From the IMG/VR virus record IMGVR_UViG_3300035698_013908, positions 1 through 20,330 of that record: DNA of 20,330 nucleotides; one strand, written 5' to 3'. Every line of letters starts with the position of its first letter. The stretch's first letter is position 1. Shown one piece after another: positions 7,070 through 14,595 of the stretch. Both the position numbers and the translations under genes were made by a program. Below the pieces are notes generated by a model, which had not been told where the DNA came from, did not search any database, and worked only from the letters and a program-made list of their open reading frames with translations. Source of the DNA: a virus.

Positions 7070-8578
7070 TTATAAAAAGTATTTTCGGTGTTTAAGACAT
7101 TTTTTAATTTTAATATTAATGCCTTCTTCTAAACACAAAGGACACCTGTCATTTCTATTTACTTTTTTAAGTACATCTCCATTTAAAGAATAGATATCTT
7201 TACCTCTTTTGCCAATTCCCTTAGTAGAGCCTCGTTTTCTTAATTCATCATTTATTAAACAAGCTTCATCAAATAATTTAACCCATTTTTTACACTCATT
7301 TTTCCAAGTTAACTTTTTAGCGTATTGATATGCTCGTTCTACTATTTTTTTGACCTTAGACTTCTTCTTATAAATAAAATTAAGCATTTCTACAGCGCTT
7401 TTAACATTAGTCATAGGTCTAATTATTTCATTATCAATTTGACCAAGACAAACTATTTCCGATAAAGTCATACCGGAATTAAAACAAAATCCTCTTGAAG
7501 TATTTTCATTAAAACCATCTTTAGTATTTAAAATCTCTGGAATAGAGGTAATATTCGGGGCAATTATTGGAGTTTTAGTAGCCATAGCTTCGGTAATAGA
7601 TAATCCCCAACCCTCACCAAAAGTAGTAGTTATAACCACATCTGCACAATTATAAATTCTATTTAAAACACCTATAGGGATTCCAATACTAGGATTAAAA
7701 TTTTTAGGAAACGCAAAATCTTTTTCTTCTAGTTCAATTTGTCTTGCCATATCGTATAAATTACCCCCTACATCTCTTGGGGTACAATGTAAATACAAAA
7801 ACGAATTAGAATTCTTTTTTCTAAACTCTTTATAAACAATTAATGTTTTTAATAAATCTTTCCTTGTCTGATTTCTGTTAACATTAATAATTAAAAAAGT
7901 ATCATTATCAATCATTGGGAAGTATTTTTTTCTAAATTCTTTTTTATCCTTATCTGATACTGGATAAAAATCTTTAGTATTAGTTCCGTGTCTAATAACT
8001 TTCAACCTAGTTTTTAATTTATTTTTATCATCAGCAAATTTTAAAATCTGTTCAAAACCAAAATCACAATAAGCCACAGGAAAAGAGGTCTTAGCTATAC
8101 AATCATCAATCCAAATTTTCTTTAAAGTTCCATCACCAGGATAATAACCAATCCAAACAAAATGATTTTTAAAAAATTTACTTCTTAAAGTATTATTTTG
8201 TAGTTTTCTAATTCCTTCGGCAAAACTTTGCTTAAATTGTTGGGATTTAGCCTGTAAAATAAAATGATCTTGAATAGTAAAAAAAATATCATAAGGAGGT
8301 TTTATTTCTTGGAATGCACCGGTCAAAGCCATTAAAGCGTATTCTCTACCAAACATATCAGCCGAGCCAATTCTATGAGAAGGAACTAAAGTATTAAGAT
8401 AATAAAATTCTTTTCCAAATTTTTCCTTATCAAAAGTTCCGTCATAATTAATCCCAATCATATCTATTTCGTATTTGCCCGTATCATAGAGCTCTTTTAA
8501 AACATTTTTTGAAACAGTAGCAAATCCGGTACTAACAGTTGGACTATCGGCTAAAACTAATATTTTTCTTTTAGTCAT
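7070..8578 (-). CDS. GT4-type glycosyltransferase with a C-terminal zinc-finger-like tail
   Basis: This 502-residue protein has the two-Rossmann GT-B layout. The N-terminus MTKRKILVLADSPTVSTGFA fits the acceptor-binding domain. The C-terminal half contains ADVVITTTFGEGWGLSITEA followed by MATKTPIIAPNITSIPEIL (about 315-350), the E-x(7)-E-like donor-binding motif of GT4 (GPGTF) retaining enzymes, which transfer sugars from nucleotide donors. Unusually, the last 30 residues read NRNDRCPLCLEEGINIK…CLKHRKYFL, a C-x-x-C…C-x-x-H set that could bind zinc. The gene overlaps the upstream GT2 gene by 8 bases. The target glycan is unknown. Confidence 0.85.
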   Translation of the reverse strand: MTKRKILVLADSPTVSTGFATVSKNVLKELYDTGKYEIDMIGINYDGTFDKEKFGKEFYYLNTLVPSHRIGSADMFGREYALMALTGAFQEIKPPYDIFFTIQDHFILQAKSQQFKQSFAEGIRKLQNNTLRSKFFKNHFVWIGYYPGDGTLKKIWIDDCIAKTSFPVAYCDFGFEQILKFADDKNKLKTRLKVIRHGTNTKDFYPVSDKDKKEFRKKYFPMIDNDTFLIINVNRNQTRKDLLKTLIVYKEFRKKNSNSFLYLHCTPRDVGGNLYDMARQIELEEKDFAFPKNFNPSIGIPIGVLNRIYNCADVVITTTFGEGWGLSITEAMATKTPIIAPNITSIPEILNTKDGFNENTSRGFCFNSGMTLSEIVCLGQIDNEIIRPMTNVKSAVEMLNFIYKKKSKVKKIVERAYQYAKKLTWKNECKKWVKLFDEACLINDELRKRGSTKGIGKRGKDIYSLNGDVLKKVNRNDRCPLCLEEGINIKIKKCLKHRKYFL

Positions 8579-9362
8579 ATTTTTCTACCCCCCTAAAGTA
8601 TTTATAATTTTTATCAGCTTCATTATATGGTGTTTTATAACCTTCTCCGTCCATTACCTTATCAGGCATAGCTCCCCACTTATCTACATACTTAGCTTGA
8701 GTTAAATTAGAATTAGTGTTGGTATTTCTGGCAGTTAGTGATCCAAAGTGATAATAAGGAGCTTGTGAAGTTCGTTTGGCGTGTTTTCCAGCCTTTAAAA
8801 TTCTAGTATGATAATCATTATCTTCATAAAAACAAGGATAGAAATTATTATCAAACCAACCTATATTGCTTATAGTCTGTCTGTTGATTAAAAATCCACT
8901 AAAATCAGGCCCTTCTTCTCTCCAATTAGTAATTGGATTTAATAAATTTTCATCTTTCTTAACTTCCATTTTTTTAAAATCTTCTAATCCCATTATCGGA
9001 GCTACATTGTTACAAGTAATCATTGAATAATTAGTTTTATCCATAGCTTCTAGTAAATTATCTATAGTATCTTTGTGAAAAATTACATCATTATTAGTAA
9101 TAAAAATATACTCGCACTCAGGGTCGCTCATAGCTTCTTTGATTCCTTTATTCCAAGCTTCACTTAAACTAACTTTAGGTGAAAATCTATGAACCCAAAA
9201 ATCTTTTGAATTTTGTTTACTACTTAACCAATCTTGAGTAAATTGATCGCTACCTTGGTCAATGATGTGTATTGAATGTGTATGTTTAGTCTTAATACTT
9301 TCAACAGCATCTTTAGTTAAATTAACTTCATTAATAATAGAAATAATTATGTGTAATTTCAT
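8571..9362 (-). CDS. GT2-type glycosyltransferase
   Basis: This 263-residue GT-A enzyme begins MKLHIIISIINEVNLTKDAV and has HSIHIIDQGSD (29-39, the first nucleotide-binding turn), YIFITNNDVIF (85-95, with N-N-D in place of the D-x-D metal motif) and CFYEDNDYHTRILKAG (about 177-192), the acceptor/catalytic region of rhamnosyl-type GT2 proteins. The start overlaps the TGA of the 88-residue gene as ATGA. It is one of several glycosyltransferases in a continuous cassette. The donor and acceptor sugars cannot be read from sequence. Confidence 0.85.
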   Translation of the reverse strand: MKLHIIISIINEVNLTKDAVESIKTKHTHSIHIIDQGSDQFTQDWLSSKQNSKDFWVHRFSPKVSLSEAWNKGIKEAMSDPECEYIFITNNDVIFHKDTIDNLLEAMDKTNYSMITCNNVAPIMGLEDFKKMEVKKDENLLNPITNWREEGPDFSGFLINRQTISNIGWFDNNFYPCFYEDNDYHTRILKAGKHAKRTSQAPYYHFGSLTARNTNTNSNLTQAKYVDKWGAMPDKVMDGEGYKTPYNEADKNYKYFRGVEKYD

Positions 9363-9625
9363 TTTTCAAATCTTTTCCAAAAGACTTTATTTCCATTTTT
9401 TAATCTATTTATTTTTTTAATAATATCTTTTTGTATTTGGTTTAGTGTCAATCTTTTTTTTCTTCTATTACCAGGCTCATATAACATAAAACTAAAATTA
9501 TACTTAAAAATCTCTACTGATAAGCTTATATATTCGTATGTATAACAATCAATACTTTTTGACATTATATTTGTATATATTCTTATAAATGGTAATCTTA
9601 TGTCTAAATATAAATAAGGTTTCAT
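9359..9625 (-). CDS. Small unknown protein
   Basis: This 88-residue protein (MKPYLYLDIRLPFIRIYTNI…) is rich in Tyr, Ile and Lys, ends with a basic tail (NRRKKRLTLNQIQKDIIKKI), and has no motif I recognise. It sits between a methyltransferase and a GT2 gene with ATGA coupling to the latter, so it is probably translated. A weak GAAAGA precedes the ATG. Alternating hydrophobic and charged residues suggest a small beta-rich domain followed by a helix. No function is assigned. Confidence 0.55.
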   Translation of the reverse strand: MKPYLYLDIRLPFIRIYTNIMSKSIDCYTYEYISLSVEIFKYNFSFMLYEPGNRRKKRLTLNQIQKDIIKKINRLKNGNKVFWKRFEK

Positions 9626-9642
9626 AAGTTTCTTTCTATATT

Positions 9643-10176
9643 TTATATTTGTTTAGTAAATTCTTGAGCCAAAATCCACCAATCCAGAACACAATCAGAA
9701 CCTTCATAAATAGGCTCATTTAATACTTCTCTAGTAATATCTCTAGTCTGCCAATTAAATAATTTATTATTTCCATCCCATCCACTCATACGATCAATTA
9801 ATTCTTGTCTATCATATCCCCATTTATGTAAGTCATATTCAGAACCTTGATAAGCTCCATAGGTATTAACATTGTGAATGTATGTATCAACTTTCCCATC
9901 AAGCCAAGCTCTATCTATTTCTTTTAAGTTAGGAACAAACACAGCTAATTTCCCACCATTTTTAAGCAATCTAAACCATTCCCCTACATAAGTTTGTAAA
10001 TCGTGAATAGCAATATGTTCAACTAAATGATGTGCCACAATAATGTCTGCGCATTTATCATCTAAAGGAATTTTTTTAGCATCAGCAATTATCTCAACTT
10101 GATAACCTTGTTCTTGAACATCAATATTTGTCCAAGTTTCAAAAGGTCTTTGACCACTAGCAAGATTTATTTTCAT
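9643..10176 (-). CDS. SAM-dependent methyltransferase (class I, Methyltransf_11-like)
   Basis: This 177-residue protein has a minimal class I fold: MKINLASGQRPFETWTNIDV (motif I region, with a short 'L-A-S-G' instead of the usual D/E-x-G-x-G), IIADAKKIPLDDKCADIIVA (motif II/III with the acidic residue before the strand), HHLVEHI (motif IV) and LLKNGGKLAVFVPN (motif V/VI). This pattern is typical of predicted SAM methyltransferases in polysaccharide and phage glycan clusters. It is coupled by ATGA to the preceding GT2 gene, which suggests a sugar or glycan-linked acceptor. The substrate is unknown. Confidence 0.8.
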   Translation of the reverse strand: MKINLASGQRPFETWTNIDVQEQGYQVEIIADAKKIPLDDKCADIIVAHHLVEHIAIHDLQTYVGEWFRLLKNGGKLAVFVPNLKEIDRAWLDGKVDTYIHNVNTYGAYQGSEYDLHKWGYDRQELIDRMSGWDGNNKLFNWQTRDITREVLNEPIYEGSDCVLDWWILAQEFTKQI

Positions 10177-10913
10177 ATTATTTTTACTCCATCTATATTT
10201 TTAAAAGTTTCTTGACCAATAGCCTGATCTCCATAAGTATCAGTTTTTCCAGTTGAAATAATTAATTCAGGTTCAATGCTTCCTACTAAAAAGCCTGCTT
10301 TAATAAGTTTCTGACAAAAAGCCCAATCATCACTACGACCAGTTTTTTTATCTAATCCATCTTGGTGATCGAAATATTTAAACCTATTCCAAATTTCCCA
10401 AGTAATTAAATGAGAATATCCTGATACAGCGTCCTTAATTCCAATTCTAAATAAACCTTGAGATTCTTTATCAAATAAGGTACTTAAAATTTCTTCATTA
10501 TTTTTTAAATAAGGATGACAGCCACCGCCTAATAAAGCTACTTTTTGTTTACTAACTACTTTATAAATATTAATTAGTTGGCTTAACCAACCTTTCTTAA
10601 AATAAACATCATTATCAGTAAAATATAAATATTTTCTAGTTTTATAATTGTTTTGGATAAAATCACAAGCCTTATTTCTTGATCTACCCGGTCCAAGATT
10701 TTCCTCATTCCTAAACATCATAAATCTATATTCTTGTTGTAAATCTAATAAAACTTTTTTAGTTTCAAAACCAGAATAGTCATCAATGACAAGTAATGAA
10801 AATAATTCTAATGGGGTATTTTGAAATAATGAGGTAATTGTTTGAATAGTATGCTCTGAACGATTAAATACAGGCAATATAATATTGCAAACGGCTTTGT
10901 TTATGGGTTTCAT
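10173..10913 (-). CDS. GT2-type glycosyltransferase
   Basis: This 246-residue GT-A enzyme carries VCNIILPVFNRSEHTIQTI at the N-terminus, LLVIDDYSG (40-48), NLGPGRSRNKAC (72-83) and YLYFTDNDVYF (95-105, D-N-D metal site), then a SDDWAFCQKLIKAG segment near residue 193. All core features of inverting family 2 enzymes are present. It follows the PLOD-like glycosyltransferase with a 12-base gap and overlaps the methyltransferase as ATGA. Acceptor unknown. Confidence 0.88.
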   Translation of the reverse strand: MKPINKAVCNIILPVFNRSEHTIQTITSLFQNTPLELFSLLVIDDYSGFETKKVLLDLQQEYRFMMFRNEENLGPGRSRNKACDFIQNNYKTRKYLYFTDNDVYFKKGWLSQLINIYKVVSKQKVALLGGGCHPYLKNNEEILSTLFDKESQGLFRIGIKDAVSGYSHLITWEIWNRFKYFDHQDGLDKKTGRSDDWAFCQKLIKAGFLVGSIEPELIISTGKTDTYGDQAIGQETFKNIDGVKII

Positions 10914-10925
10914 TTTAAATTAAAA

Positions 10926-11579
10926 TTAAGCAATATAATAATTATAACACTCATTCATAAAAATTTCATTGGGACTTTTGCCCTTGCCACCACCAAAATG
11001 TAAAACGCAAGTATCCTCAATTTTTTCCTTATTACCATTTAAAACAGTTTGAAAAAGCCTACGATTATAATCAATTCCTATATCATAAATTTGTTTAGTA
11101 AAAGCCTGTTGCCATAATCTTTGATCGCTACTCATAATTTCTGAGCTAGTATGAATTTTGATTCTTTTTAATACTTTAATTATATCTTTGGTTTTTCCCA
11201 TATATTGTCCAGCACAAAGAAAATTATATCCATCTTTATTGATAATTGGAAATTTATTTTTTAAACTAACATCAGGATAACAATCGTGACTTCCGGCAAT
11301 TATAATTTTATGATATTGCTCTACAAATCTTTTCAAAATTTCATAATAACCTTTAATTAAAAAGCTATCAAAGCCATCAGTATGTAAAGTATATTCTTGT
11401 TTAACGGTCGGGAGAAAATCTAAGAAGTAATCAATTTTAGCCTGAACATAATTTTTAAAATTAACTCCAACACCAAAAGTTCTAAAAGGAATATTTTGCT
11501 TATTACAAGATAATTCCAATCTACGCACTAAGGTTGTGTTTTCGTGCAAACAAGCAGTAGCAACTAAAATCTTTTTCAT
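10926..11579 (-). CDS. PLOD/GT25-like glycosyltransferase
   Basis: This 217-residue protein resembles the glycosyltransferase domain of procollagen lysyl hydroxylases (PLOD) and similar viral enzymes. It has YTLHTDGFDSFLI (63-75, the acidic metal site), IIIAGSHDCYPD (92-103, like the A-E-x-x-C-W-P segment of PLOD), FLCAGQYMGKTKDI (120-133, matching L-N-S-G-x-x-I-G) and SSDQRLWQQAF (150-160, the D-D-Q segment), and it ends with VLHFGGG. Such enzymes transfer glucose or galactose from UDP-sugars, in animals to hydroxylysine. The phage acceptor is unknown. It is ATGA-coupled to the preceding gene. Confidence 0.72.
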   Translation of the reverse strand: MKKILVATACLHENTTLVRRLELSCNKQNIPFRTFGVGVNFKNYVQAKIDYFLDFLPTVKQEYTLHTDGFDSFLIKGYYEILKRFVEQYHKIIIAGSHDCYPDVSLKNKFPIINKDGYNFLCAGQYMGKTKDIIKVLKRIKIHTSSEIMSSDQRLWQQAFTKQIYDIGIDYNRRLFQTVLNGNKEKIEDTCVLHFGGGKGKSPNEIFMNECYNYYIA

Positions 11580-12211
11580 AAAAGATAATCATTATTAAAT
11601 TTACAGTTATAATTATCTATTTCTCGTAAGACTGTCAACTGTTCTTTTGTTTTTACTCTGTACTCTGTTCTATTAAAATTTAATTTTTTAATTAATGGAT
11701 AAAATTTTTGTTTATATTTTTTAAAATCATCAATAATACTGTCATATAATTTATAATCTTCAAATCCAAAACTTTTAAATCCAACCCTTTTACCGCCCGC
11801 ACTATTCCAAACCCCGCCCCTTTCCTCTTTTAATAAAACTTTAGCGCCATAAATCTCAGCTACATCAACACACTTTTGCCAAACATTCTCATTTTTTCCC
11901 TCACCTTCTCCGGTATAATCTTGTAATTGATAAACAGCTAATTTATTTTCCCATTCAATAATATTAACAGCATAAACCCTGGGAGCTAAACCATACCAAC
12001 TACAAATATTTTGTATTCTAGTGCTATCTAATAAAAAAAAAGGAGAAGATGACCACTTAAATTTGGCTAAACTTTCTCCTTCTGTAAAAAAATATCTATA
12101 TCCAATTTTTAAACAAAGTCCATCAGGATTTCTATTAGCTACAAGACAAGCTTGTTTTAATAATTCTCCTCTATCAATAAATGTATGATTTCCACAAGGT
12201 GTTGGTATCAT
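11576..12211 (-). CDS. Unknown protein with a possible kinase/phosphotransferase-like N-terminal lobe
   Basis: This 211-residue protein contains LCLKIGYRYFFTEGESLAKFKWSS, then a segment running SWYGLAPRVYAVNIIEW and KLAVYQLQDYTGEGEGK. The order 'K-x-G…helix…G-L-A-P-R-V-Y…Q-x-x-D-Y' resembles the N-lobe to hinge part of small-molecule or sugar kinases and aminoglycoside-phosphotransferase-like folds. A later GGVWNSAGGKRVGFKSFGFED might hold a substitute for the metal-binding loop, but I do not see a clear HxD or DFG. The gene is coupled by ATGA on both sides within the glycan cassette, so a role in activating or decorating a sugar is plausible but unproven. Confidence 0.4.
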   Translation of the reverse strand: MIPTPCGNHTFIDRGELLKQACLVANRNPDGLCLKIGYRYFFTEGESLAKFKWSSSPFFLLDSTRIQNICSWYGLAPRVYAVNIIEWENKLAVYQLQDYTGEGEGKNENVWQKCVDVAEIYGAKVLLKEERGGVWNSAGGKRVGFKSFGFEDYKLYDSIIDDFKKYKQKFYPLIKKLNFNRTEYRVKTKEQLTVLREIDNYNCKFNNDYLL

Positions 12212-12753
12212 TTTTTAAATATTCTCATTGACCAAATGTCAGTTAAAATTTTACAATCTTTCATTAACTCATCAACAGCTTTTAATACTCCAGAGTGAGA
12301 TGAAGCATAATCGTGAAAAACTATTAGTCCGCCCTTTTTAACCTTAGGTAAATAATTTTCAATATCTCTTTTAACTCCTTCGTAAGCGTGATCGCCATCA
12401 ATAAACAATAAATCAATAGGTTTTCTAATCCATTTTTTAGCTACCTCTGATTTAGCATTATATAATTTTATATTACTATATGGTTTTATATTTTTTTCAA
12501 TCTCAGTCTGCATATAAACTCTATCATCCCCAAACCCATCAAAATGATCTTTAAAGCAATCAATACAAATAATTTGTTTTCCAGTCTGAGCCATCATACA
12601 AGCACTAGAGCCTAAGTAACTCCCAATTTCTACTATCAAACCCCCTTCAGGAACTTCATAGGCTAAATTATAAAGTTTTTCAAGTTCACAAGTATGACAA
12701 CCTGCCCTTATGTGTTTAATTTTGTCATAAACTTCATTAAAGGGTATAATCAT
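12208..12753 (-). CDS. SAM-dependent methyltransferase (Methyltransf_24-like)
   Basis: This 181-residue class I methyltransferase shows LIVEIGSYLGSSACMMAQ (39-56, motif I, E-x-G-x-x-x-G-S), IICIDCFKDH (acidic end of strand 2), LLFIDGDHAYEGVKRDI (about 114-130, the I-D-G-D-H-x-Y signature of Methyltransf_24) and LIVFHDYASSHSGV. This group includes catechol-O-methyltransferase-like and sugar or glycan methyltransferases in phages and bacterial surface clusters. It starts at an ATGA overlap with the 40-residue membrane peptide. The exact acceptor is unknown. Confidence 0.85.
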   Translation of the reverse strand: MIIPFNEVYDKIKHIRAGCHTCELEKLYNLAYEVPEGGLIVEIGSYLGSSACMMAQTGKQIICIDCFKDHFDGFGDDRVYMQTEIEKNIKPYSNIKLYNAKSEVAKKWIRKPIDLLFIDGDHAYEGVKRDIENYLPKVKKGGLIVFHDYASSHSGVLKAVDELMKDCKILTDIWSMRIFKK

Positions 12754-12872
12754 AAATCCTCGCTTTCTATAATAGCTTTTTTAATAACAACTTTTATAAC
12801 CCAAACTAAACCAAAAGTGGCAATCACATATACATAATATGCTAATTTTTCTGCAAATGGTAAATCTCTCAT
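12750..12872 (-). CDS. 40-residue single-helix membrane peptide
   Basis: The protein reads MRDLPFAEKLAYYVYVIATF followed by GLVWVIKVVI and KKAIIESEDL. Residues 11-30 form one hydrophobic membrane-spanning helix with a charged C-terminal tail. The start is well supported: AAAGGAGGTGATAATTATG gives a near-perfect Shine-Dalgarno site at good spacing. The gene ends by overlapping the methyltransferase start as ATGA. It lies directly after a secreted or membrane-anchored protein gene, and its upstream 25 bases nearly copy that gene's leader. A holin is conceivable, but the position before a glycan cassette and single short helix give no support for it. Function unknown. Confidence 0.7.
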   Translation of the reverse strand: MRDLPFAEKLAYYVYVIATFGLVWVIKVVIKKAIIESEDL

Positions 12873-12877
12873 AATTA

Positions 12878-12902
12878 TCACCTCCTTTTATAAATTTAAA
12901 AT
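12878..12902 (-). repeat. Duplicated ribosome-binding leader, copy 2
   Basis: This 25-base segment matches 13293-13317 at all but one position. It contains AAATTTATAAAAGG running into GGTGA, which is a strong Shine-Dalgarno region. The two copies precede two consecutive small genes (12872 and 13285). A duplicated initiation module giving matched, high expression is the simplest reading. Confidence 0.6.
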
Positions 12903-13285
12903 TATTCTAAATAAATTAAACATTCTCCAGCAGCTTCCTTAAGTGCGTATGGAAGTTCCCCAGTTTCTTCATATCTAACTGCATAATTAATCGTATCTTG
13001 TCTGCCGTAATTGTCTTCCATATAATCAATGACACAACTAGCATATTTATAACAATTTGGGTCTTCTGATAATGCACCTTTAATAAATTGTTCTCTATAA
13101 ACTTTCCAATCAGCATTAGAAACAATATTATTTTCAGTTTCTTTAATTTCAGCTTCTTTAACTGTAGTATTAACAATCTCAGGATTAACTGTAGTTTGTT
13201 CAACTTTTTTATTACTAAAAACGGAATTAATTAACATTCCAAATAAAATCAAGACTAAAATTCCTATTATTTTTTTAATATTCAT
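12902..13285 (-). CDS. Secreted or membrane-anchored small protein
   Basis: The 127-residue product starts MNIKKIIGILVLILFGMLIN, a basic N-terminus plus hydrophobic helix typical of a signal peptide or N-terminal anchor. A polar Thr/Glu-rich linker follows (residues 25-60). The C-terminal domain (about 60-127) is helical with three cysteines: DPNCYKYASCVIDYMEDNYG and a GECLIYLE end. It probably lies outside the cytoplasmic membrane. It is the first gene after promoter A and has a strong Shine-Dalgarno site (GGGGGTGAG). Superinfection exclusion and moron-type envelope proteins have this architecture; I do not recognise a specific family. Confidence 0.75.
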   Translation of the reverse strand: MNIKKIIGILVLILFGMLINSVFSNKKVEQTTVNPEIVNTTVKEAEIKETENNIVSNADWKVYREQFIKGALSEDPNCYKYASCVIDYMEDNYGRQDTINYAVRYEETGELPYALKEAAGECLIYLE

Positions 13286-13292
13286 TTTTTAC

Positions 13293-13317
13293 TCACCCCC
13301 TTTTATAAATTTAAAAT
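13293..13317 (-). repeat. Duplicated ribosome-binding leader, copy 1
   Basis: This is the partner of 12878-12902 with a single difference in the purine run (GGGGGTGA instead of GGAGGTGA). It lies at the end of the leader that starts at promoter A, immediately before the gene at 13285. Confidence 0.6.
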
Positions 13318-13378
13318 ATAAATAATTCTCAATATCTTCAAGTGTAAATATTCATATTTTTCCTTAATTTTTATTAAC

Positions 13379-13414
13379 TGAACATAGTATATATTAAATA
13401 TAACAATTTGTAAA
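13379..13414 (-). promoter_or_regulatory. Promoter A, sigma70-like, for the secreted protein and glycan cassette
   Basis: On the minus strand TTTACA at 13414-13409 and TATACT at 13391-13386 are separated by 17 bases. The expected start is the A near 13379, giving a leader of about 94 bases. From the spacer through the early transcribed region, 35 bases are identical to promoter B. Confidence 0.75.
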
Positions 13415-13423
13415 CAATCAATT

Positions 13424-14209
13424 TTAAATATTGTAGGGAATTAAATTTCTCCATTTTTCATAAAAAGGGAAGTGGCTTTCTGAGTGTATTTCTGCTTTTG
13501 TTTTTCCAAATTTACTTGCCCAATCTTCACTAACATCTGTCTGTCCTCCAATGTGATCTATGTCCATATTTATAACAATATTTTTATAACCTTTATTAAT
13601 TGATTCAAGACAAATATCATTATCATACATATGATGGACACTCTTATTCCAAAATTTTAAATCTCTTTTGCAAATTAAACCAAAACCATCTAATACAGCA
13701 CATTGTTTATAAATATCGGGAAATAAAGACTGATGATGAACCGAAGAATTTAATTTACATCTATTACCACTAATCGTAAATCGTCTGACTAATTGTTGTA
13801 TTTGATAAGAAGTTTTATATAAATCATAAGTTCCAATTCCTAAAGCTCCAAAAAATCCAGCAACTCCAATTTCTCCAATTTCTGATTTAGCTTTTTCAAT
13901 AGCTTCTATAATTTTTAAATCCCAATCCTGCTCGAACATTATAATATCTGAATGAGTGTTAAATAAGTAATCAGCCTTTGAGATACTTCTGGCTTGATTT
14001 AAAGCTTTGGGGAGTCCGACATTTTCAGAATTTCTAATAACCATATCATTACCACTTAATCCAAGTAGCCAGTCTCTAACTTTAGGATTGCTTCCGTTAT
14101 CAATAATTATGTAACGATTATCATTTTTTTGTAGTCGTTTAAGACTTGATAGGGATTCTTGACTTCTAATTTGTTGATTTAATATGGGAATTATTATATC
14201 TAATTGCAT
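13424..14209 (-). CDS. GT2-type glycosyltransferase
   Basis: I take the start as MQLDIIIPIL at 14209, four bases after the TAA of the zinc-ribbon gene, rather than the longer frame from 14299 that would overlap it by 86 bases. The 261-residue protein has DIIIPILNQQIRSQESL, YIIIDNGSN (the nucleotide-binding turn), RNSENVGLPKALNQA, YLFNTHSDIIMF (a S-D-I form of the D-x-D strand) and MYDNDICLESINKGY, all in the order of family 2 enzymes. It is separated from the main glycan cassette by promoter A and belongs to the upstream transcription unit, though read-through is likely. Confidence 0.82.
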   Translation of the reverse strand: MQLDIIIPILNQQIRSQESLSSLKRLQKNDNRYIIIDNGSNPKVRDWLLGLSGNDMVIRNSENVGLPKALNQARSISKADYLFNTHSDIIMFEQDWDLKIIEAIEKAKSEIGEIGVAGFFGALGIGTYDLYKTSYQIQQLVRRFTISGNRCKLNSSVHHQSLFPDIYKQCAVLDGFGLICKRDLKFWNKSVHHMYDNDICLESINKGYKNIVINMDIDHIGGQTDVSEDWASKFGKTKAEIHSESHFPFYEKWRNLIPYNI

Positions 14210-14213
14210 AATT

Positions 14214-14573
14214 TTATCTATTATTAATTTTTCCGTGTTGATCTGTTCTTCTAATGGCTTTTTTACCCTTTCGTTTCCAACCCCTAGGATCGTTATCATA
14301 TTTTGTACTGGAAGATGAGATTACCTTTCCTTTATTATTTACTTCAAATTGTTTACCGTTTTTATCTTCCATTATTGCAACTGGAGTAAAGCATTTTCCT
14401 GTAACTATACCTAATCTAGCTAAAATCTTAATATTTTCTGCCTGTAATTTATGACAAAAAATACAGCTAATCCCTTTTTTACCCCTAACAACTTCAAGAG
14501 TTTTTAATTCTTTATCTTGAATATTTTTTTCAAATTGTTTACCACAATTATGACAATAAAATAAATGATTCAT
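14214..14573 (-). CDS. Zinc-ribbon-like protein
   Basis: This 119-residue protein starts at a TAA-T-ATG junction. It carries two cysteine pairs, YCHNCGK (C7, C10) and SCIFCHK (C37, C40), spaced like a zinc ribbon. A middle beta-rich part (FTPVAIMEDKNGKQFEV) and a very basic C-terminus (RGWKRKGKKAIRRTDQHG) follow. The zinc ribbon and basic tail suggest nucleic-acid binding, for example in transcription or recombination. I do not recognise the family. Confidence 0.6.
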   Translation of the reverse strand: MNHLFYCHNCGKQFEKNIQDKELKTLEVVRGKKGISCIFCHKLQAENIKILARLGIVTGKCFTPVAIMEDKNGKQFEVNNKGKVISSSSTKYDNDPRGWKRKGKKAIRRTDQHGKINNR

Positions 14574-14595
14574 ATTATTTTTGTAAAATACTTTC

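Noticed and set aside
12750-12872. Holin call for the 40-residue membrane peptide
   Set aside because: It has a single short helix, no neighbouring endolysin, and lies before sugar-modifying genes; nothing specific supports a lysis role.
12916-13203. Alternative minus-strand frame of 95 codons within the secreted-protein gene
   Set aside because: It overlaps a frame with a signal peptide and strong Shine-Dalgarno site, and its product is a Leu/Lys-rich low-complexity shadow.
14254-14454. Plus-strand open frame inside the zinc-ribbon gene
   Set aside because: It is antisense to a gene with clear cysteine motifs and tight junctions, and has no supporting signal.
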